64,000 nucleotides of DNA from Pseudofrankia saprophytica (GCF_000235425.2 NZ_KI912266.1:5652166-5716165), one strand, 5' to 3'. Positions 54,421-63,800 are shown, counted from the first letter of the stretch. A program made the numbers and translations. Notes: a model not told the origin generated them from the sequence alone.

Positions 54421-54684
54421 GCGGCGCAGAAGAAGCGTCCGAGGATCGCCGCCAACGTCGTCAACTACCTGGTCGGAGACCCCGTACAACAGACCCACGA
54501 CGACTTCCTGCGGGTTCGCCTCGAGGCCGGGCAGAGCGCCACCGTCAGGTTCGTCATCGGGCCGGCGCAGCTGGGGATCTGGGACAGCAGGATGGAGCAC
54601 ACCGTCGGGGCCGGAACCGTGGATGTGATGGTAGGACCGAACGCCGCCGACACGCATTCGGTCGAACTCAAGGTTCTCCCTTGA
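54421..54684 (+). pseudogene. C-terminal fibronectin-III-like fragment of a GH3 glycosidase
   Basis: The open frame has no start and ends at TGA 54682-54684. It reads RVRLEAGQSATVRFVIGPAQ, LGIWDSRMEHTVGAG and VDVMVGPNAADTHSVELKV, the final Fn3-like domain of GH3 enzymes. It is not identical to the tail of the GH3 enzyme at 272-2797, so a second GH3 gene was lost here. Confidence 0.65.
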
Positions 54685-54816
54685 TCCAGTCGCCGCCCGC
54701 CTGCTCGCTACAAGGCTGCCGCGACAAGCAGAAGATCTCGCCCTCCCGTCGAGTCACGAGCCCCGGGGCAGCCACAGAGACGGGGCCGGACGATGCGCCT
54801 CTCGATCGGGAGTACC

Positions 54817-56034
54817 TCAGCGGGGGAAGGTGAGTTCCCTGGCGTTGTCATACATGATGCGGCGCTGTTCGGCGGGGGTGAAGTCGGCGACGTTGGTGAG
54901 GAAGTCCTTCGGTGCGGGGAAGCCTTCGCCGTGGGGCCAGTCGGAGCCGAAGAGGATGCGTTCGACCGGCAGGAAGCGGGCGAGGTCGGGGACGTTCTCC
55001 TCGACGAAGGGCGCGACCCAGCAGTGCTCGATGAACTGGTCGCGTGGGCTGGTTTTGAAGCCCCCGCCGTGGGCCAGGTAGTCGAGGGCGAGCAGGAGCG
55101 ACGGTACCCAGGCTCCGCCGTTCTCGATGAAGGCGAACTTCAGCGTCGGGAATCGCTCGAAGAGCCGGTGGGCGACGAGGACGTAGGCGAAGTCGTGGAC
55201 GATCCGGTGCTTGGTGAGCCCCGAGAAGGTCGAGGACTGGCCGAGGTGCTCGGTGTCGCCCGGCGCGATCCCGCCCATGTGCGCCTCGCCCCAGACCTCG
55301 TCCATCAGCTCGTGCACTGGTGTGTACGTCTCGTCGGAGCCGTCGTGGGTGGCGACCACGACGCCCGCCTCCGCGGCGAGGTGCCAGAAGCGGTCGAACA
55401 TCGGGTCGGCCGGTGACCGGTTGCCGTCACGGGTGAAGGCGGCGCCGTGGCGGATGTTCACCACCCGGGCGCCGTGGTCGAGGCACCATGTCAACTCGCG
55501 CAGTGTCTCGTCCGGATCGCACATGGTGATGAAAGGCACGCCGAAGATGCGGTCCTGGTAGGCGAACCCCCACTGCTCCTGCAGCCACCGGTTGAAGGCG
55601 CGGTAGCACTCGACGGCCGCCTCGATGTCAGTGTGTAACAGCGGCTCGATCACCACGCCCTGCGACGGGAACAGCCAGGTTGCCTCGACGCCCTGACCGT
55701 CCATCACCCTGAGGCGGGCGTCGCGTTCGTACCAGTCCGGATGGTCCGACGGCTGCTCGGTGAACCCGGACTCGAAGGCGTCTCGGCTGGTGCCGCCCTG
55801 GAAGTAGTCCAGGAACGCGCCCGGGCGCGGACGTGGGTGCACGTCGGCCGGGCCGGGAAGCCACTCGGTCTGCACGCCGTCGACCAGGTAACGGAGTACC
55901 CCGTCGACCTCCTTGATCTGGACCCCGCGGTCCGCGAACTTCGGATCGCGGTGACGCGTGAACGCGTCGCTCGTCTCCCAGTAGTGGTTGTCCGCATCGA
56001 AGAGCCTGGGGATTGCCGTCCCGGTCTCGGTCAT
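54817..56034 (-). CDS. Amidohydrolase-2 family TIM-barrel protein (pair A)
   Basis: The protein has 405 residues from Met at 56032-56034. The frame extends to 56079. It begins FDADNHYWETSDAFTRHRDP, with the metal-binding D-x-(H) start. A barrel His lies in VVVATHDGSDE, and the C-terminal metal Asp is in RILFGSDWPHGEG. The family includes decarboxylases such as gamma-resorcylate decarboxylase and lactone hydrolases. It is the second gene of a pair with the amidohydrolase upstream (55 bases). A paralogue lies at 60383. Confidence 0.88.
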   Translation of the reverse strand: MTETGTAIPRLFDADNHYWETSDAFTRHRDPKFADRGVQIKEVDGVLRYLVDGVQTEWLPGPADVHPRPRPGAFLDYFQGGTSRDAFESGFTEQPSDHPDWYERDARLRVMDGQGVEATWLFPSQGVVIEPLLHTDIEAAVECYRAFNRWLQEQWGFAYQDRIFGVPFITMCDPDETLRELTWCLDHGARVVNIRHGAAFTRDGNRSPADPMFDRFWHLAAEAGVVVATHDGSDETYTPVHELMDEVWGEAHMGGIAPGDTEHLGQSSTFSGLTKHRIVHDFAYVLVAHRLFERFPTLKFAFIENGGAWVPSLLLALDYLAHGGGFKTSPRDQFIEHCWVAPFVEENVPDLARFLPVERILFGSDWPHGEGFPAPKDFLTNVADFTPAEQRRIMYDNARELTFPR

Positions 56035-56089
56035 GTTGTCTCCTCGGTCATCGCTGTGTGGCCTCGTCCTCGTCGCCATACCGCGGTCG

Positions 56090-57817
56090 CTATGCCGTGC
56101 CGTGCCGCAGCAGCTTGCCGGGAGTCTCGTCCGTGCAGATCCCGTCGATGAAGGTCGTCCTGCCGTTCACGATGATCCGGTCGTAACCGACGGCCTTCTG
56201 GACGAGCCGCCACTCGCCGGCCGGGTAGTCGAACAGCCGCTCCTGCGGCAGCGCGCCAACCGTGTCGGGGTCGTAGACGATGATGTCCGCAGGCTTTCCC
56301 TCGGCGATCGAGCCCCGATCGCGCAGCCCGATGGCCATCGCCGGGTAGGCGGAAAGGCGCCAGTGCGCCTCCTCGAGGGACATGATCTCGTGCTCGCGGA
56401 CCCAGTGGCCGATCAGCTCGGTGGCGAAACGGGCCGTGGTGACGAACTTGGTGTGCGCGCCGCCGTCGCTGATGCCGGGCAACGCCACGGAGCACGACGC
56501 GACCTCCTTGACCGCCGTGGCGTCCATGTCGATCATCGTCGTGCCGAATCCCACGTTGAGATCGCCGGCGACCGCGATGTCGAGCAGGGCGTCGGCCAGG
56601 TGCTTGCCCTCGCGGGTCGCGATCTCGCCGATGGTGAACCCCTCGTAGCGCTCCTTGAGCGCCAGGGCGTCCTTGGCGTCACTGGTGATCCAGTTCACCG
56701 TGATCTCGGCGAGCGGGTAGCCGGCGGCACCGAAACCACCGCCCAGCTCGTCGATCGCGGCGCGCAGAGCCGGTCGGCGTTCCGGGTCGGAGAACTTGGC
56801 GATCTTCTCCTCGAGCGTGCCGAGTCCGGCGTCCTTCCAGGCGGGGAAGATGTCCATGAGGTTGTAGTTCTCGAGGACGATCTCGGACTGGAAGCGCACG
56901 ATCTGGGCCGACGCGAAGACGCGCAGGCCTTCCTTCTCGTTCAGTTCGTCGAGGCGGTCGATGGTCGCCAGGTGGGGGAACTGCGACTCGCCGTGCTGGT
57001 TGACGGACCCGGTGGGCGCCAAGGCGTTCCAGATGATGGGGCGGCCGCTCTCGCGGGCGATCAGCGCCGCTGTCTCGAGCTGCCCGGTGATCTGCGTGGT
57101 GCCCCGGCCGATCCTGCGCAGTGCCCGCGAGAACGCCGTGATCTCCCGTTCGGTCATCATGTCCGTGACCATCGGCGAGCCGTCGTAGTCGAGCTGGACG
57201 TTGAACAGGTCACCCGCGATCTGCGAGCTCCACCCGCAGCCGCCGGCCTCCATCCCCTCGAGCAGGAGCTGGCACATCCTGTCCAGTTCCTCGTCGGACG
57301 CCCTGTTCTTCTTGGCCTGATCGACACCGACCACGTAGGTGTACAGCGGTGCCAGCGGCACCAGCGACATCACGTTGACGCCCTTGGGTGTCCGGTCGAG
57401 GCTGTCGAGGAACTCGGGGTAGGTGACCCAGTCCCAGGGCATGCCGGCCCGCATCGTCTTGATCGGCACCGCCTCGTTGCGGGACAGGCTGAGCATCGTG
57501 CGGTCCTGGTCCTCGGGCTTGCAGGGCGCGAACCCGAAGCCACAGTTGCCGAGCAGCACCGTGGTGACCCCGTGCCAGCCCGACATGGTGCACCACGGGT
57601 CCCAGAAGACCTGGCTGTCGTAGTGGGTGTGGATGTCGACGAAGCCCGGGGCGACGATCTTGCCGGTGGCGTCGACCACCTCGGCGCCATCGGAGGCGTC
57701 GACGCGCCCGATCTGGACGATCCTGCCGTCCTTGATCGCCACATCGGCCTTGTAGCGCGGCGTCCTGAGCCCGTCGATGACGGTGCCACCCTTGATCACG
57801 ATGTCGTATAAGGCCAT
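56090..57817 (-). CDS. Amidohydrolase-3 / N-acyl-D-amino-acid deacylase-like protein (pair A)
   Basis: The protein has 575 residues from the ATG at 57815-57817, with GGAGG upstream. It begins IKGGTVIDGLRTPRYKADVA and has the metal motif PGFVDIHTHYDSQVFWDP, plus GNCGFGFAPC with the conserved Cys. The C-terminal parts SDGGAHTKF (metal Asp/His) and GKPADIIVYDPDTV are typical. It resembles D-aminoacylases, but the in vivo substrate is unknown. It is divergent from the TetR gene, with a strong inverted-repeat operator between them. Confidence 0.9.
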   Translation of the reverse strand: MALYDIVIKGGTVIDGLRTPRYKADVAIKDGRIVQIGRVDASDGAEVVDATGKIVAPGFVDIHTHYDSQVFWDPWCTMSGWHGVTTVLLGNCGFGFAPCKPEDQDRTMLSLSRNEAVPIKTMRAGMPWDWVTYPEFLDSLDRTPKGVNVMSLVPLAPLYTYVVGVDQAKKNRASDEELDRMCQLLLEGMEAGGCGWSSQIAGDLFNVQLDYDGSPMVTDMMTEREITAFSRALRRIGRGTTQITGQLETAALIARESGRPIIWNALAPTGSVNQHGESQFPHLATIDRLDELNEKEGLRVFASAQIVRFQSEIVLENYNLMDIFPAWKDAGLGTLEEKIAKFSDPERRPALRAAIDELGGGFGAAGYPLAEITVNWITSDAKDALALKERYEGFTIGEIATREGKHLADALLDIAVAGDLNVGFGTTMIDMDATAVKEVASCSVALPGISDGGAHTKFVTTARFATELIGHWVREHEIMSLEEAHWRLSAYPAMAIGLRDRGSIAEGKPADIIVYDPDTVGALPQERLFDYPAGEWRLVQKAVGYDRIIVNGRTTFIDGICTDETPGKLLRHGTA

Positions 57818-57878
57818 CGGTCCGCTTCCTCCCGTCGCCGGAACACCGCTCGGACACCCGTGTCCTCGCAAGGCACCG

Positions 57879-57910
57879 TACCTACTTGCTGGTCGCTCAA
57901 CAAGTAGATA
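57879..57910. promoter_or_regulatory. TetR operator between the amidohydrolase pair and the TetR gene
   Basis: TACCTACTTG (57879-57888) and CAAGTAGATA (57901-57910) are inverted arms with nine of ten matches around a 12-base spacer. The inner seven base pairs are perfect. It lies between divergent starts at 57817 and 57940, so it can control both. Confidence 0.75.
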
Positions 57911-57939
57911 GCCAGGGAGCAAGAAAGTACTCTGCCGTC

Positions 57940-58629
57940 ATGGATCCCGCCGCTCCCCGCCGTCGGACTCAGGTCGAACGACGCGCCGAGTCCGAGGATG
58001 CCCTGCTCGACGCGGCCGCCGCCCTGGTGGCCGAGCGTGGCATCGAAGGCGCCTCCCTCGCTCGCATCGGACAGCGGGCCGGGGCAAGCCGCGGCCTAAC
58101 GACCCATCACTTCGGGTCGAAGGACGGCCTCGTCGCCCGACTCGCCCGCAGAGCACAGAACCAGATCGACGACGCGGCCTGGGCCGCCGTCGAACGAGGC
58201 GGACGCCATGTCGAGGACCTCCCCGGCCTCGACCTCGTCCGGGCGACGGTCGACACCTATCTGAAGCGGTTCGAGGACCCCAGCAGCAACGACCGAGCCC
58301 TGATCGTCATGTGGGGAGCCACCTTCCCCGCGGAGGCATCGGTCGAGGGCATGCTCGAAGCCGACACGCGCAGCCGCGAAGGCTGGGCCGGACTGATCGA
58401 ACAAGGCCAGCGCGACGGCTCGATCAGGACAGACCTCGACCCCAGGACCGGGGCGATCCTGCTTCAGGGACTGGTCCGCGGCGTGGCCGCGACCTTCCTC
58501 ACCGACGCCCACCTGACCGAAAAAGGCCAGGCGCGGCAAGCCTGCCAGGCATGGATCACATCCGCCCTCGCGCCGCCCCGGGACGAGCCCACCATTCCGG
58601 CCAGGCCACCCCGGTCCGTGCACCGTTAG
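57940..58629 (+). CDS. TetR-family transcriptional regulator
   Basis: The protein has 229 residues from ATG 57940. The frame extends upstream to 57886 through the operator, so the later ATG is preferred. The helix-turn-helix is LDAAAALVAERGIEGASLARIG followed by GASRGLTTHHFGSKDGL. The ligand domain contains TVDTYLKRFEDPSS and LIVMWGATFP. It is divergent from the pair A amidohydrolases and likely represses them and itself. Confidence 0.9.
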   Translation: MDPAAPRRRTQVERRAESEDALLDAAAALVAERGIEGASLARIGQRAGASRGLTTHHFGSKDGLVARLARRAQNQIDDAAWAAVERGGRHVEDLPGLDLVRATVDTYLKRFEDPSSNDRALIVMWGATFPAEASVEGMLEADTRSREGWAGLIEQGQRDGSIRTDLDPRTGAILLQGLVRGVAATFLTDAHLTEKGQARQACQAWITSALAPPRDEPTIPARPPRSVHR

Positions 58630-58725
58630 CTGGCCCAGGCGAGCGCTCGGGATCCACTCCCACCGTTTCCTGGCCGCCCTTGTCATGACGGGCGATCCCG
58701 GAACGTCGAGACGCTGTCGCCCTGG

Positions 58726-58869
58726 TCAGCCGGACTTCGCGGCGCCGATCACTCTCTGCAGGAATGCCATGACCGACCGGTGTGCCTCTGCGGACGTACT
58801 TTCTCGGGAGATGACGGCCAGGTATTCGGAGAGCGTCGCGCCGACAGCCGCGGCGCCGATCGAGGTCAT
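58726..58869 (-). other. Short frame of 47 codons, possibly a gene-end remnant
   Basis: The minus-strand frame reads EYLAVISRESTSAEAHRSVM and FLQRVIGAAKSG. It weakly recalls the C-terminal helix of enoyl-CoA hydratases, but it is short and lacks a clear ribosome-binding site. Nothing else is seen in the surrounding 58630-58900. Confidence 0.25.
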
Positions 58870-58904
58870 CGGGTGGACAACCGGCCCGGCGTCCTACCTG
58901 GACG

Positions 58905-58932
58905 CGGCGGCGGCGCCTTGGCGCCGCCGCCG
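58905..58932. terminator. Strong GC stem-loop after the binding-protein gene
   Basis: CGGCGGCGGCGCC (58905-58917) pairs with GGCGCCGCCGCCG (58920-58932) around TT. It lies just past the stop of the minus-strand binding protein. There is no T-run, as is usual in GC-rich actinomycetes. Confidence 0.7.
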
Positions 58933-58939
58933 GCCGGGA

Positions 58940-60250
58940 TCAGTTCTCGATCGGAGTGACGCCGACGGGCACGTAGTCGGTCGGCTGCCCCTTGTCGTCG
59001 AGGGTGGTGGTGAGCCAGCCGCGGACGCAGACCGCGGGCTCGCTCGGGATGGCCTTGCCGTTGCACCGGAACCGCAGGCCGCCCGCACCTGGCAGGTCCT
59101 GCTCCGGCATTGCCCGGATCGCGGCGACGATGGACTCGGGCGTGACGTCGCCGGAGATGCTCTCTGTCGCCAGTTGGAAGGCGGTGACCTGGGTGAACAT
59201 CGAGAGACCGGCGACTCTGTCGATGTCGATGTCCTTGTTGCCGTAGGCGGCGACGACGGCCTTGTAAAGACGCGTCGACGGGCTGTCCACGCCGACGGGG
59301 GCCACCCCTGGCACAACCAGCCCCTTCAGGAAACTTCCCGGCACCGCCGTCCGGGTCTTGTCCGACATGCAGTTGGGGTGCGGGACAACCGTGCCGGTGA
59401 ATGCGACGGCGCGCAGCCCGTTGAAGGCGCTGATGCAGAACGCGTCGTTACCCACGACGTGCACGACCCCCGGATCGCCGCGCGAGATCATGCCCTGGAT
59501 CTGCGGTGTCATGTCGGCTGTGCCCGGGGGAACCGGGACGACCGCCAGTTCGAGGCCGGCCGACCTGAACATCGCTGGCGCGGAGTTCCGCCAGACGCCC
59601 ATCGCGGCGGGAACGTCGATCGTGACGGCGGTGACCTTGGTCGCGCCCTTGTCCTTGGCCTGCTGGATCACGGCCTTGACCGGGTACGCGAGGTCGGTGA
59701 GGGAGAACGTCGTGTCGGCGTTCTTCACCATGTCTCCGGACCCGTAGCTGAGCCACGTCGGCATGTGCGCCTCGTGTAGCGGCTGCCAGATGCTCTCCAC
59801 GACCGAGGAGGTGCCGACGAGGACGGAGGCGACATTGTTCTCGACCATCTGGTTCCCGCAGTCCGTGCCCATGGCCGGGTCGGCCAGCGCCTTACAGGTG
59901 ACCAGCTCGATCGGGTGGCCGGCGAGACCGCCCTTGTGGTCATTCAGGAAGCCGACGGTGGCTTTGGCCACGGCGGCCTCGATGGACAGGTCCGAGACGG
60001 GGCCCTTGTCGTCCGAGATCAACCCGATCCGCACCGGGGTGCCTTTCGCCAGGTCGGACGGCCCCAGGAGGCCGTCCGCGCTCGGCGTTCCTCCCGAGGA
60101 GGCGCCCGCGCCGCCGCTGTCGCCGCCGCAGGCAGTGAGTACGGCGAGCAGTCCGGTGGCCAACGCGACGGCACCCCAGCGTGTGGCCGCCGGCCGTCGC
60201 CATGACCGCGCACGGGCAGCCCGGCCGGGAGAGATCTCTGTCCTGTGCAT
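58940..60250 (-). CDS. ABC-transporter substrate-binding lipoprotein
   Basis: The protein has 436 residues. A lipoprotein signal ends in lipobox LTAC (LLAVLTACGGDSGG) near residue 41. The mature part has the type 1 periplasmic-binding fold (VRIGLISDDKGPVSDLS, VASVLVGTSSVVESIW). No permease or ATPase gene is next to it, so it may use a transporter elsewhere, or the fused one at 46421. It lies between the two amidohydrolase pairs and probably delivers their substrate. Confidence 0.9.
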   Translation of the reverse strand: MHRTEISPGRAARARSWRRPAATRWGAVALATGLLAVLTACGGDSGGAGASSGGTPSADGLLGPSDLAKGTPVRIGLISDDKGPVSDLSIEAAVAKATVGFLNDHKGGLAGHPIELVTCKALADPAMGTDCGNQMVENNVASVLVGTSSVVESIWQPLHEAHMPTWLSYGSGDMVKNADTTFSLTDLAYPVKAVIQQAKDKGATKVTAVTIDVPAAMGVWRNSAPAMFRSAGLELAVVPVPPGTADMTPQIQGMISRGDPGVVHVVGNDAFCISAFNGLRAVAFTGTVVPHPNCMSDKTRTAVPGSFLKGLVVPGVAPVGVDSPSTRLYKAVVAAYGNKDIDIDRVAGLSMFTQVTAFQLATESISGDVTPESIVAAIRAMPEQDLPGAGGLRFRCNGKAIPSEPAVCVRGWLTTTLDDKGQPTDYVPVGVTPIEN

Positions 60251-60361
60251 GCTCTACCCATCTCTTTCAGTCGCGGTGAGGAGGATGGCGAGACGAAAGG
60301 GCAGAAGGAATCAGCTCCTTCCTCCATTTCGGCGAGGAACGAGCTGAGGTTTGGCGCAGGT

Positions 60362-60382
60362 CGCCGGCGCCCGGCGCCGGCG
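60362..60382. terminator. Stem-loop directly after the pair B amidohydrolase
   Basis: CGCCGGCGCC and GGCGCCGGCG are perfect 10-bp arms around one C (60362-60382), ending at the stop codon of the minus-strand gene. It separates pair B from the binding-protein gene. Confidence 0.6.
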
Positions 60383-61606
60383 TCAGCCGAAGGTCAGTTC
60401 CCGGGCGTTGTCGACCATGATCCGGCGTTGGGCTTCGGGCGTGAACCCGGTCAGTCCGGCCAGGAAGTCCTTCGGCGCGCCGAGTCCTTCGGCGTGCGGC
60501 CAGTCCGAGCCGAAGAGGATCCGCTCGACCGGCAGGTGCGTGGCCAGGTCCTCGACGCTGTCCTCGACGAACGGGGCGACCCAGCAGTGCTCGACGAACT
60601 GGTCGACCGGAGAGGTCGTGAACATGCCAGGGTTCTGGGCCGCGAGCAGTTCGAGGCCGTGCAGCAGTGACCCGACCCAGGTTCCGCCGTTCTCGATGTA
60701 GGCGACGCGCACGCCCGGGAACCGGTCGAACAGGCCGTGGGCCACGAGGGCGGCCGCGAAGTCCTGGACGAGCCGGTGCTTCATCAGCATGGTCACGAAC
60801 GGCTCGCTCAGCGTGATCGCGTTCGTGTCGCCCTGACGCTGGGCGGCGCCGTAGCCCCATGCCCGCGCCACCGCCGCCTCGACCTCGCGGTAACCGTCGT
60901 CGAAACCGGCGTGCGGCGCGACGACGACGCCGGCGTCCTGGACGCGCGCCCAGAACCGGTCGAACATCAGGTCGGCGGGCGACCGCGTGCCGTCCGGGGT
61001 GAACGCCGGCCCATTGCGGATGCTCACCACGCGGGCGCCGCGGTCCAGGCACCAGTCCAGTTCCGCGATTGCGCCGTCGACGTCTGAGAGCGAGAGGTAC
61101 GGCACGCCGAAGATCCGGTTCTGGTAGGCGAACCCCCAGTCCTCGTCGAGCCAGCGGTTGAAGGCTCTCAGGACCTCCAGCGACGCCTCGATGTCGGGCT
61201 GCATCGGCCCCTCGAGGCAGACGGCGTGCGATGGGAACATCCACGCCGCCTGGACGCCCTGGGCGTCCATGCAGGCCAGCCGGGCGTCCCGGTCGAACCA
61301 CTCGGGATGCTCGGCGGGCGCCTCGCAGGCCAGCTCCGCGCCGACCGAGCCCTTGTCGGAACGGCCGCTGAAGTAGTCGTACAGGGCGCCGGGCCGGGGC
61401 CGCGGATGGGCGTCCCCCGGGCCTGGCAGGATCGGATGCGGCCGGTCGCCGACGAAGTACCGCAGCGCGCCGTCCACCTCGATGACCCGCAGGCCCCGAT
61501 CCGCGAACGCGGGGTCGCGGTGCCGGGTGAACGCGTCACTCGACTCCCAGTAGTGGTTGTCCGCGTCGAACACGTTTTCTAACGGACCGGCGTCGTTGTC
61601 TGCCAT
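60383..61606 (-). CDS. Amidohydrolase-2 family TIM-barrel protein (pair B)
   Basis: The protein has 407 residues and is a close paralogue of the one at 54817. It begins VFDADNHYWESSDAFTRHRD and ends VERILFGSDWPHAEGLGAP. The barrel His is in VVVAPHAGFDDG. The middle segment differs (AWGYGAAQRQGDTNAI against WGEAHMGGIAPGDTEH), suggesting a different substrate pocket. It follows the pair B deacylase-like gene after 18 bases. Confidence 0.88.
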   Translation of the reverse strand: MADNDAGPLENVFDADNHYWESSDAFTRHRDPAFADRGLRVIEVDGALRYFVGDRPHPILPGPGDAHPRPRPGALYDYFSGRSDKGSVGAELACEAPAEHPEWFDRDARLACMDAQGVQAAWMFPSHAVCLEGPMQPDIEASLEVLRAFNRWLDEDWGFAYQNRIFGVPYLSLSDVDGAIAELDWCLDRGARVVSIRNGPAFTPDGTRSPADLMFDRFWARVQDAGVVVAPHAGFDDGYREVEAAVARAWGYGAAQRQGDTNAITLSEPFVTMLMKHRLVQDFAAALVAHGLFDRFPGVRVAYIENGGTWVGSLLHGLELLAAQNPGMFTTSPVDQFVEHCWVAPFVEDSVEDLATHLPVERILFGSDWPHAEGLGAPKDFLAGLTGFTPEAQRRIMVDNARELTFG

Positions 61607-61624
61607 CAGGTTTCGCTCCCGCGC

Positions 61625-63349
61625 TCAGTCCGTGCCGTGGCGAAGGAGCCGGCCCGGAGTCGCCTTCGTGCACTCGCCGTCGATGAACGTGGTCTTCCCG
61701 TTGACGATGATCCGGTCGTAGCCCCTGGCCTTCTGGATCAGCCGCCATTCGCCGGCCGGGTAGTCCCAGACCCGCTCGGCCGGCAGGCTGTCGACGGTGT
61801 CCGGGTCGTACACGACCACGTCGGCCGGCGCGCCCTCGGCCAGGAATCCCCGCCCTTTCAGGCCCGCGGCGGCGGCCGGATAGGCGGACAGCCGCCAGTG
61901 CGCCTGCTCCAACGTCATGATCCCGTGTTCACGGACCCACAGCCCCAGCAGTTCGCTCGGGTACCGGGCCGTCGTGACGAACTTGGTGTGCGCCCCGCCG
62001 TCGCTGACGCCGGGAAGCGCCACCGGGCAGTTCGCGATCTCGCGCATGGACTCCGGCGGGGTCTCCAGCAGCGGCGTGGCGAACCCGACCCGCAGCTCAC
62101 CCGCGACGGCCACATCCAGCATCGCGTCGATCGGATGCTTGCCCTCACGCGCCGCGATCTCGCCGACCGTGAATCCCTCGTAGGTCTCCTTGAGCTCCCT
62201 GGCCCGCGCCACGTCGCTGGATATCCAGTGAACCTTGATCTCGCCAAGCGGATAGCCGGCACCGAACAGCCCACCGCGCAGCTCGTGGACCTCCTTCATC
62301 GCTGCGCGCCGCGCGGGGTCGGCGAGCTTCACCCGCTTCTCGGCGACCGTGCCGAGCAGGGCCTCCTTCCAGCACGGAATCGTGTCGGTGAGGTTGTACT
62401 CCTCGAACGTGAACTCGGAGGCGAAGTTCGTGGTGAGCGCCTGAGCGAAGACCCGGAGTCCCTCGTCCTCATTCAGCTCGGCCAGGCGCGCGAGCGCGTC
62501 CCGATGCGAGAGCTGCTGGCCGCCGTGCTGGTTGAGCGCGCCATCGGCCAACAGCGCGTTCCAGATGATCGGCCGACCGCTCTCCCGGGCCATGAACGCC
62601 GCCGTTTCCAATGGCGATGTCACCTGGGCCACACCCCGGCCCAACGAGCCAAGCGCCCGGCAGAACGCCCGCAGGTCGCGCTCGCTCATCAGATCGGTCA
62701 CCATCGGCGTGCCGTCGTAGTCGAGCTGCACGTTGCCGACATCGCCGAGGATCTGCGCCGATAAACCGCAGCCGCCGGCCTCCATCGCCTCGACGAGCAG
62801 CCGGCACATGCGCTCCAGCTCGTCGTCGGTGACCGCGCGGCCCTTGGCCTCGTCGAGGCCGACCACGTACCCATACAGGGGGGCGAGCGGGACGAATGAC
62901 ATGACGTTGACGCCCTTGGGCGCCCGGCCGACGCTCTCGAGGAACTCCGGGAACGTCTCCCAGTCCCACGGCATGCCGACCTTCATGGTTTCCATCGGCA
63001 CGGCCTCGTTGCGCGACAGGCTCAACATGGCCCGCTCGCGATCGGCAGGCTTGCAGGGCGCGAAACCAAAGCCACAGTTACCGATCACCACGCTGGTGAC
63101 GCCATGCCAGCCCGACATCGTGCACCACGGGTCCCAGAACAGCTGGCTGTCGTAGTGCGTGTGCAGATCGACGAACCCGGGCGCGACGACCTTCCCGGCC
63201 GCGTCAACGACCTCGGCGCCGTCGGCCGCGCTCACCCGGCCGATGTGGACGATCCGGCCGCCGGCGATGGCGACGTCAGCTCTGTAGCGGGGAGTCTGCA
63301 AGCCGTCGATGACCGTTCCGCCTTTGATCACAAGGTCGTAGAGCGGCAT
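61625..63349 (-). CDS. Amidohydrolase-3 / N-acyl-D-amino-acid deacylase-like protein (pair B)
   Basis: The protein has 574 residues and is a close paralogue of the one at 56090, with identical landmarks (IKGGTVIDGLQTPRYRADVA, PGFVDLHTHYDSQLFWDP, GNCGFGFAPC, SDGGAHTKF). AAGGTGAG lies nine bases before the ATG. An operator-like repeat is present 26 bases upstream. The start region of the metal site is intact. The function is probably hydrolysis of a cyclic or acylated amide-like compound. Confidence 0.9.
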   Translation of the reverse strand: MPLYDLVIKGGTVIDGLQTPRYRADVAIAGGRIVHIGRVSAADGAEVVDAAGKVVAPGFVDLHTHYDSQLFWDPWCTMSGWHGVTSVVIGNCGFGFAPCKPADRERAMLSLSRNEAVPMETMKVGMPWDWETFPEFLESVGRAPKGVNVMSFVPLAPLYGYVVGLDEAKGRAVTDDELERMCRLLVEAMEAGGCGLSAQILGDVGNVQLDYDGTPMVTDLMSERDLRAFCRALGSLGRGVAQVTSPLETAAFMARESGRPIIWNALLADGALNQHGGQQLSHRDALARLAELNEDEGLRVFAQALTTNFASEFTFEEYNLTDTIPCWKEALLGTVAEKRVKLADPARRAAMKEVHELRGGLFGAGYPLGEIKVHWISSDVARARELKETYEGFTVGEIAAREGKHPIDAMLDVAVAGELRVGFATPLLETPPESMREIANCPVALPGVSDGGAHTKFVTTARYPSELLGLWVREHGIMTLEQAHWRLSAYPAAAAGLKGRGFLAEGAPADVVVYDPDTVDSLPAERVWDYPAGEWRLIQKARGYDRIIVNGKTTFIDGECTKATPGRLLRHGTD

Positions 63350-63374
63350 CCGCCATCACTCACCTTCCCAAGCC

Positions 63375-63394
63375 CGATATCGACCTCAATATCG
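63375..63394. promoter_or_regulatory. Operator-like repeat upstream of pair B
   Basis: CGATAT and ATATCG are inverted arms around eight bases, with a direct repeat of ATATCGA inside. The part TCAATATCGA (63386-63395) matches the palindrome TCAATATTGA at 63953-63962 at nine of ten positions. It is a candidate site for a regulator encoded elsewhere. Confidence 0.5.
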
Positions 63395-63448
63395 AGCTTC
63401 ATAGTGACCCGGAGCACAGTAGCGGTCAAGGAGAGTTGGGACATCGAT

Positions 63449-63800
63449 GGCACGTTGTCCGACCTTCCGGAGATCGCATACGTCCGCTCCCGGTTGGCCT
63501 CCTGCGGGCGACCGGTGCCGTGGCTGACGGTCGCCCTGCTCGACGGCCAGGTACACCCGGTCCCGCGCGACGAGCCCGGGGAGATCTGCGTGCGTGGGCC
63601 GCTGGCCATGAAGGGCTACTGGATCAAGCCGGAGCAGACCGCCGAGGCCTAGGCGGGCGGCTGGCTGCACACCGGCGGCATCGCCCCTGAGGACGACCAC
63701 GGTTTCTACGTGATCGTGGACCGCAAGAAGGACATGATTGTCAGCGGCGGCTTCAACGTCTTCCCCGCGAGATCGAGGACGTGCTGTCCACGCACCCGCC
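63449..63800 (+). pseudogene. Acyl-CoA synthetase (AMP-binding) C-terminal fragment, stop and frameshift
   Basis: The frame reads SCGRPVPWLTVALLDGQ, GEICVRGPLAMKGYWIKPEQ and TAEA, then hits TAG at 63650-63652. The same frame continues [20 protein letters not shown] and [17 protein letters not shown], the adenylation core A8-A10 region. A further one-base loss shifts to [10 protein letters not shown]. The N-terminal half is absent. It is an inactivated fatty or aromatic acyl-CoA ligase gene. Confidence 0.82.
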
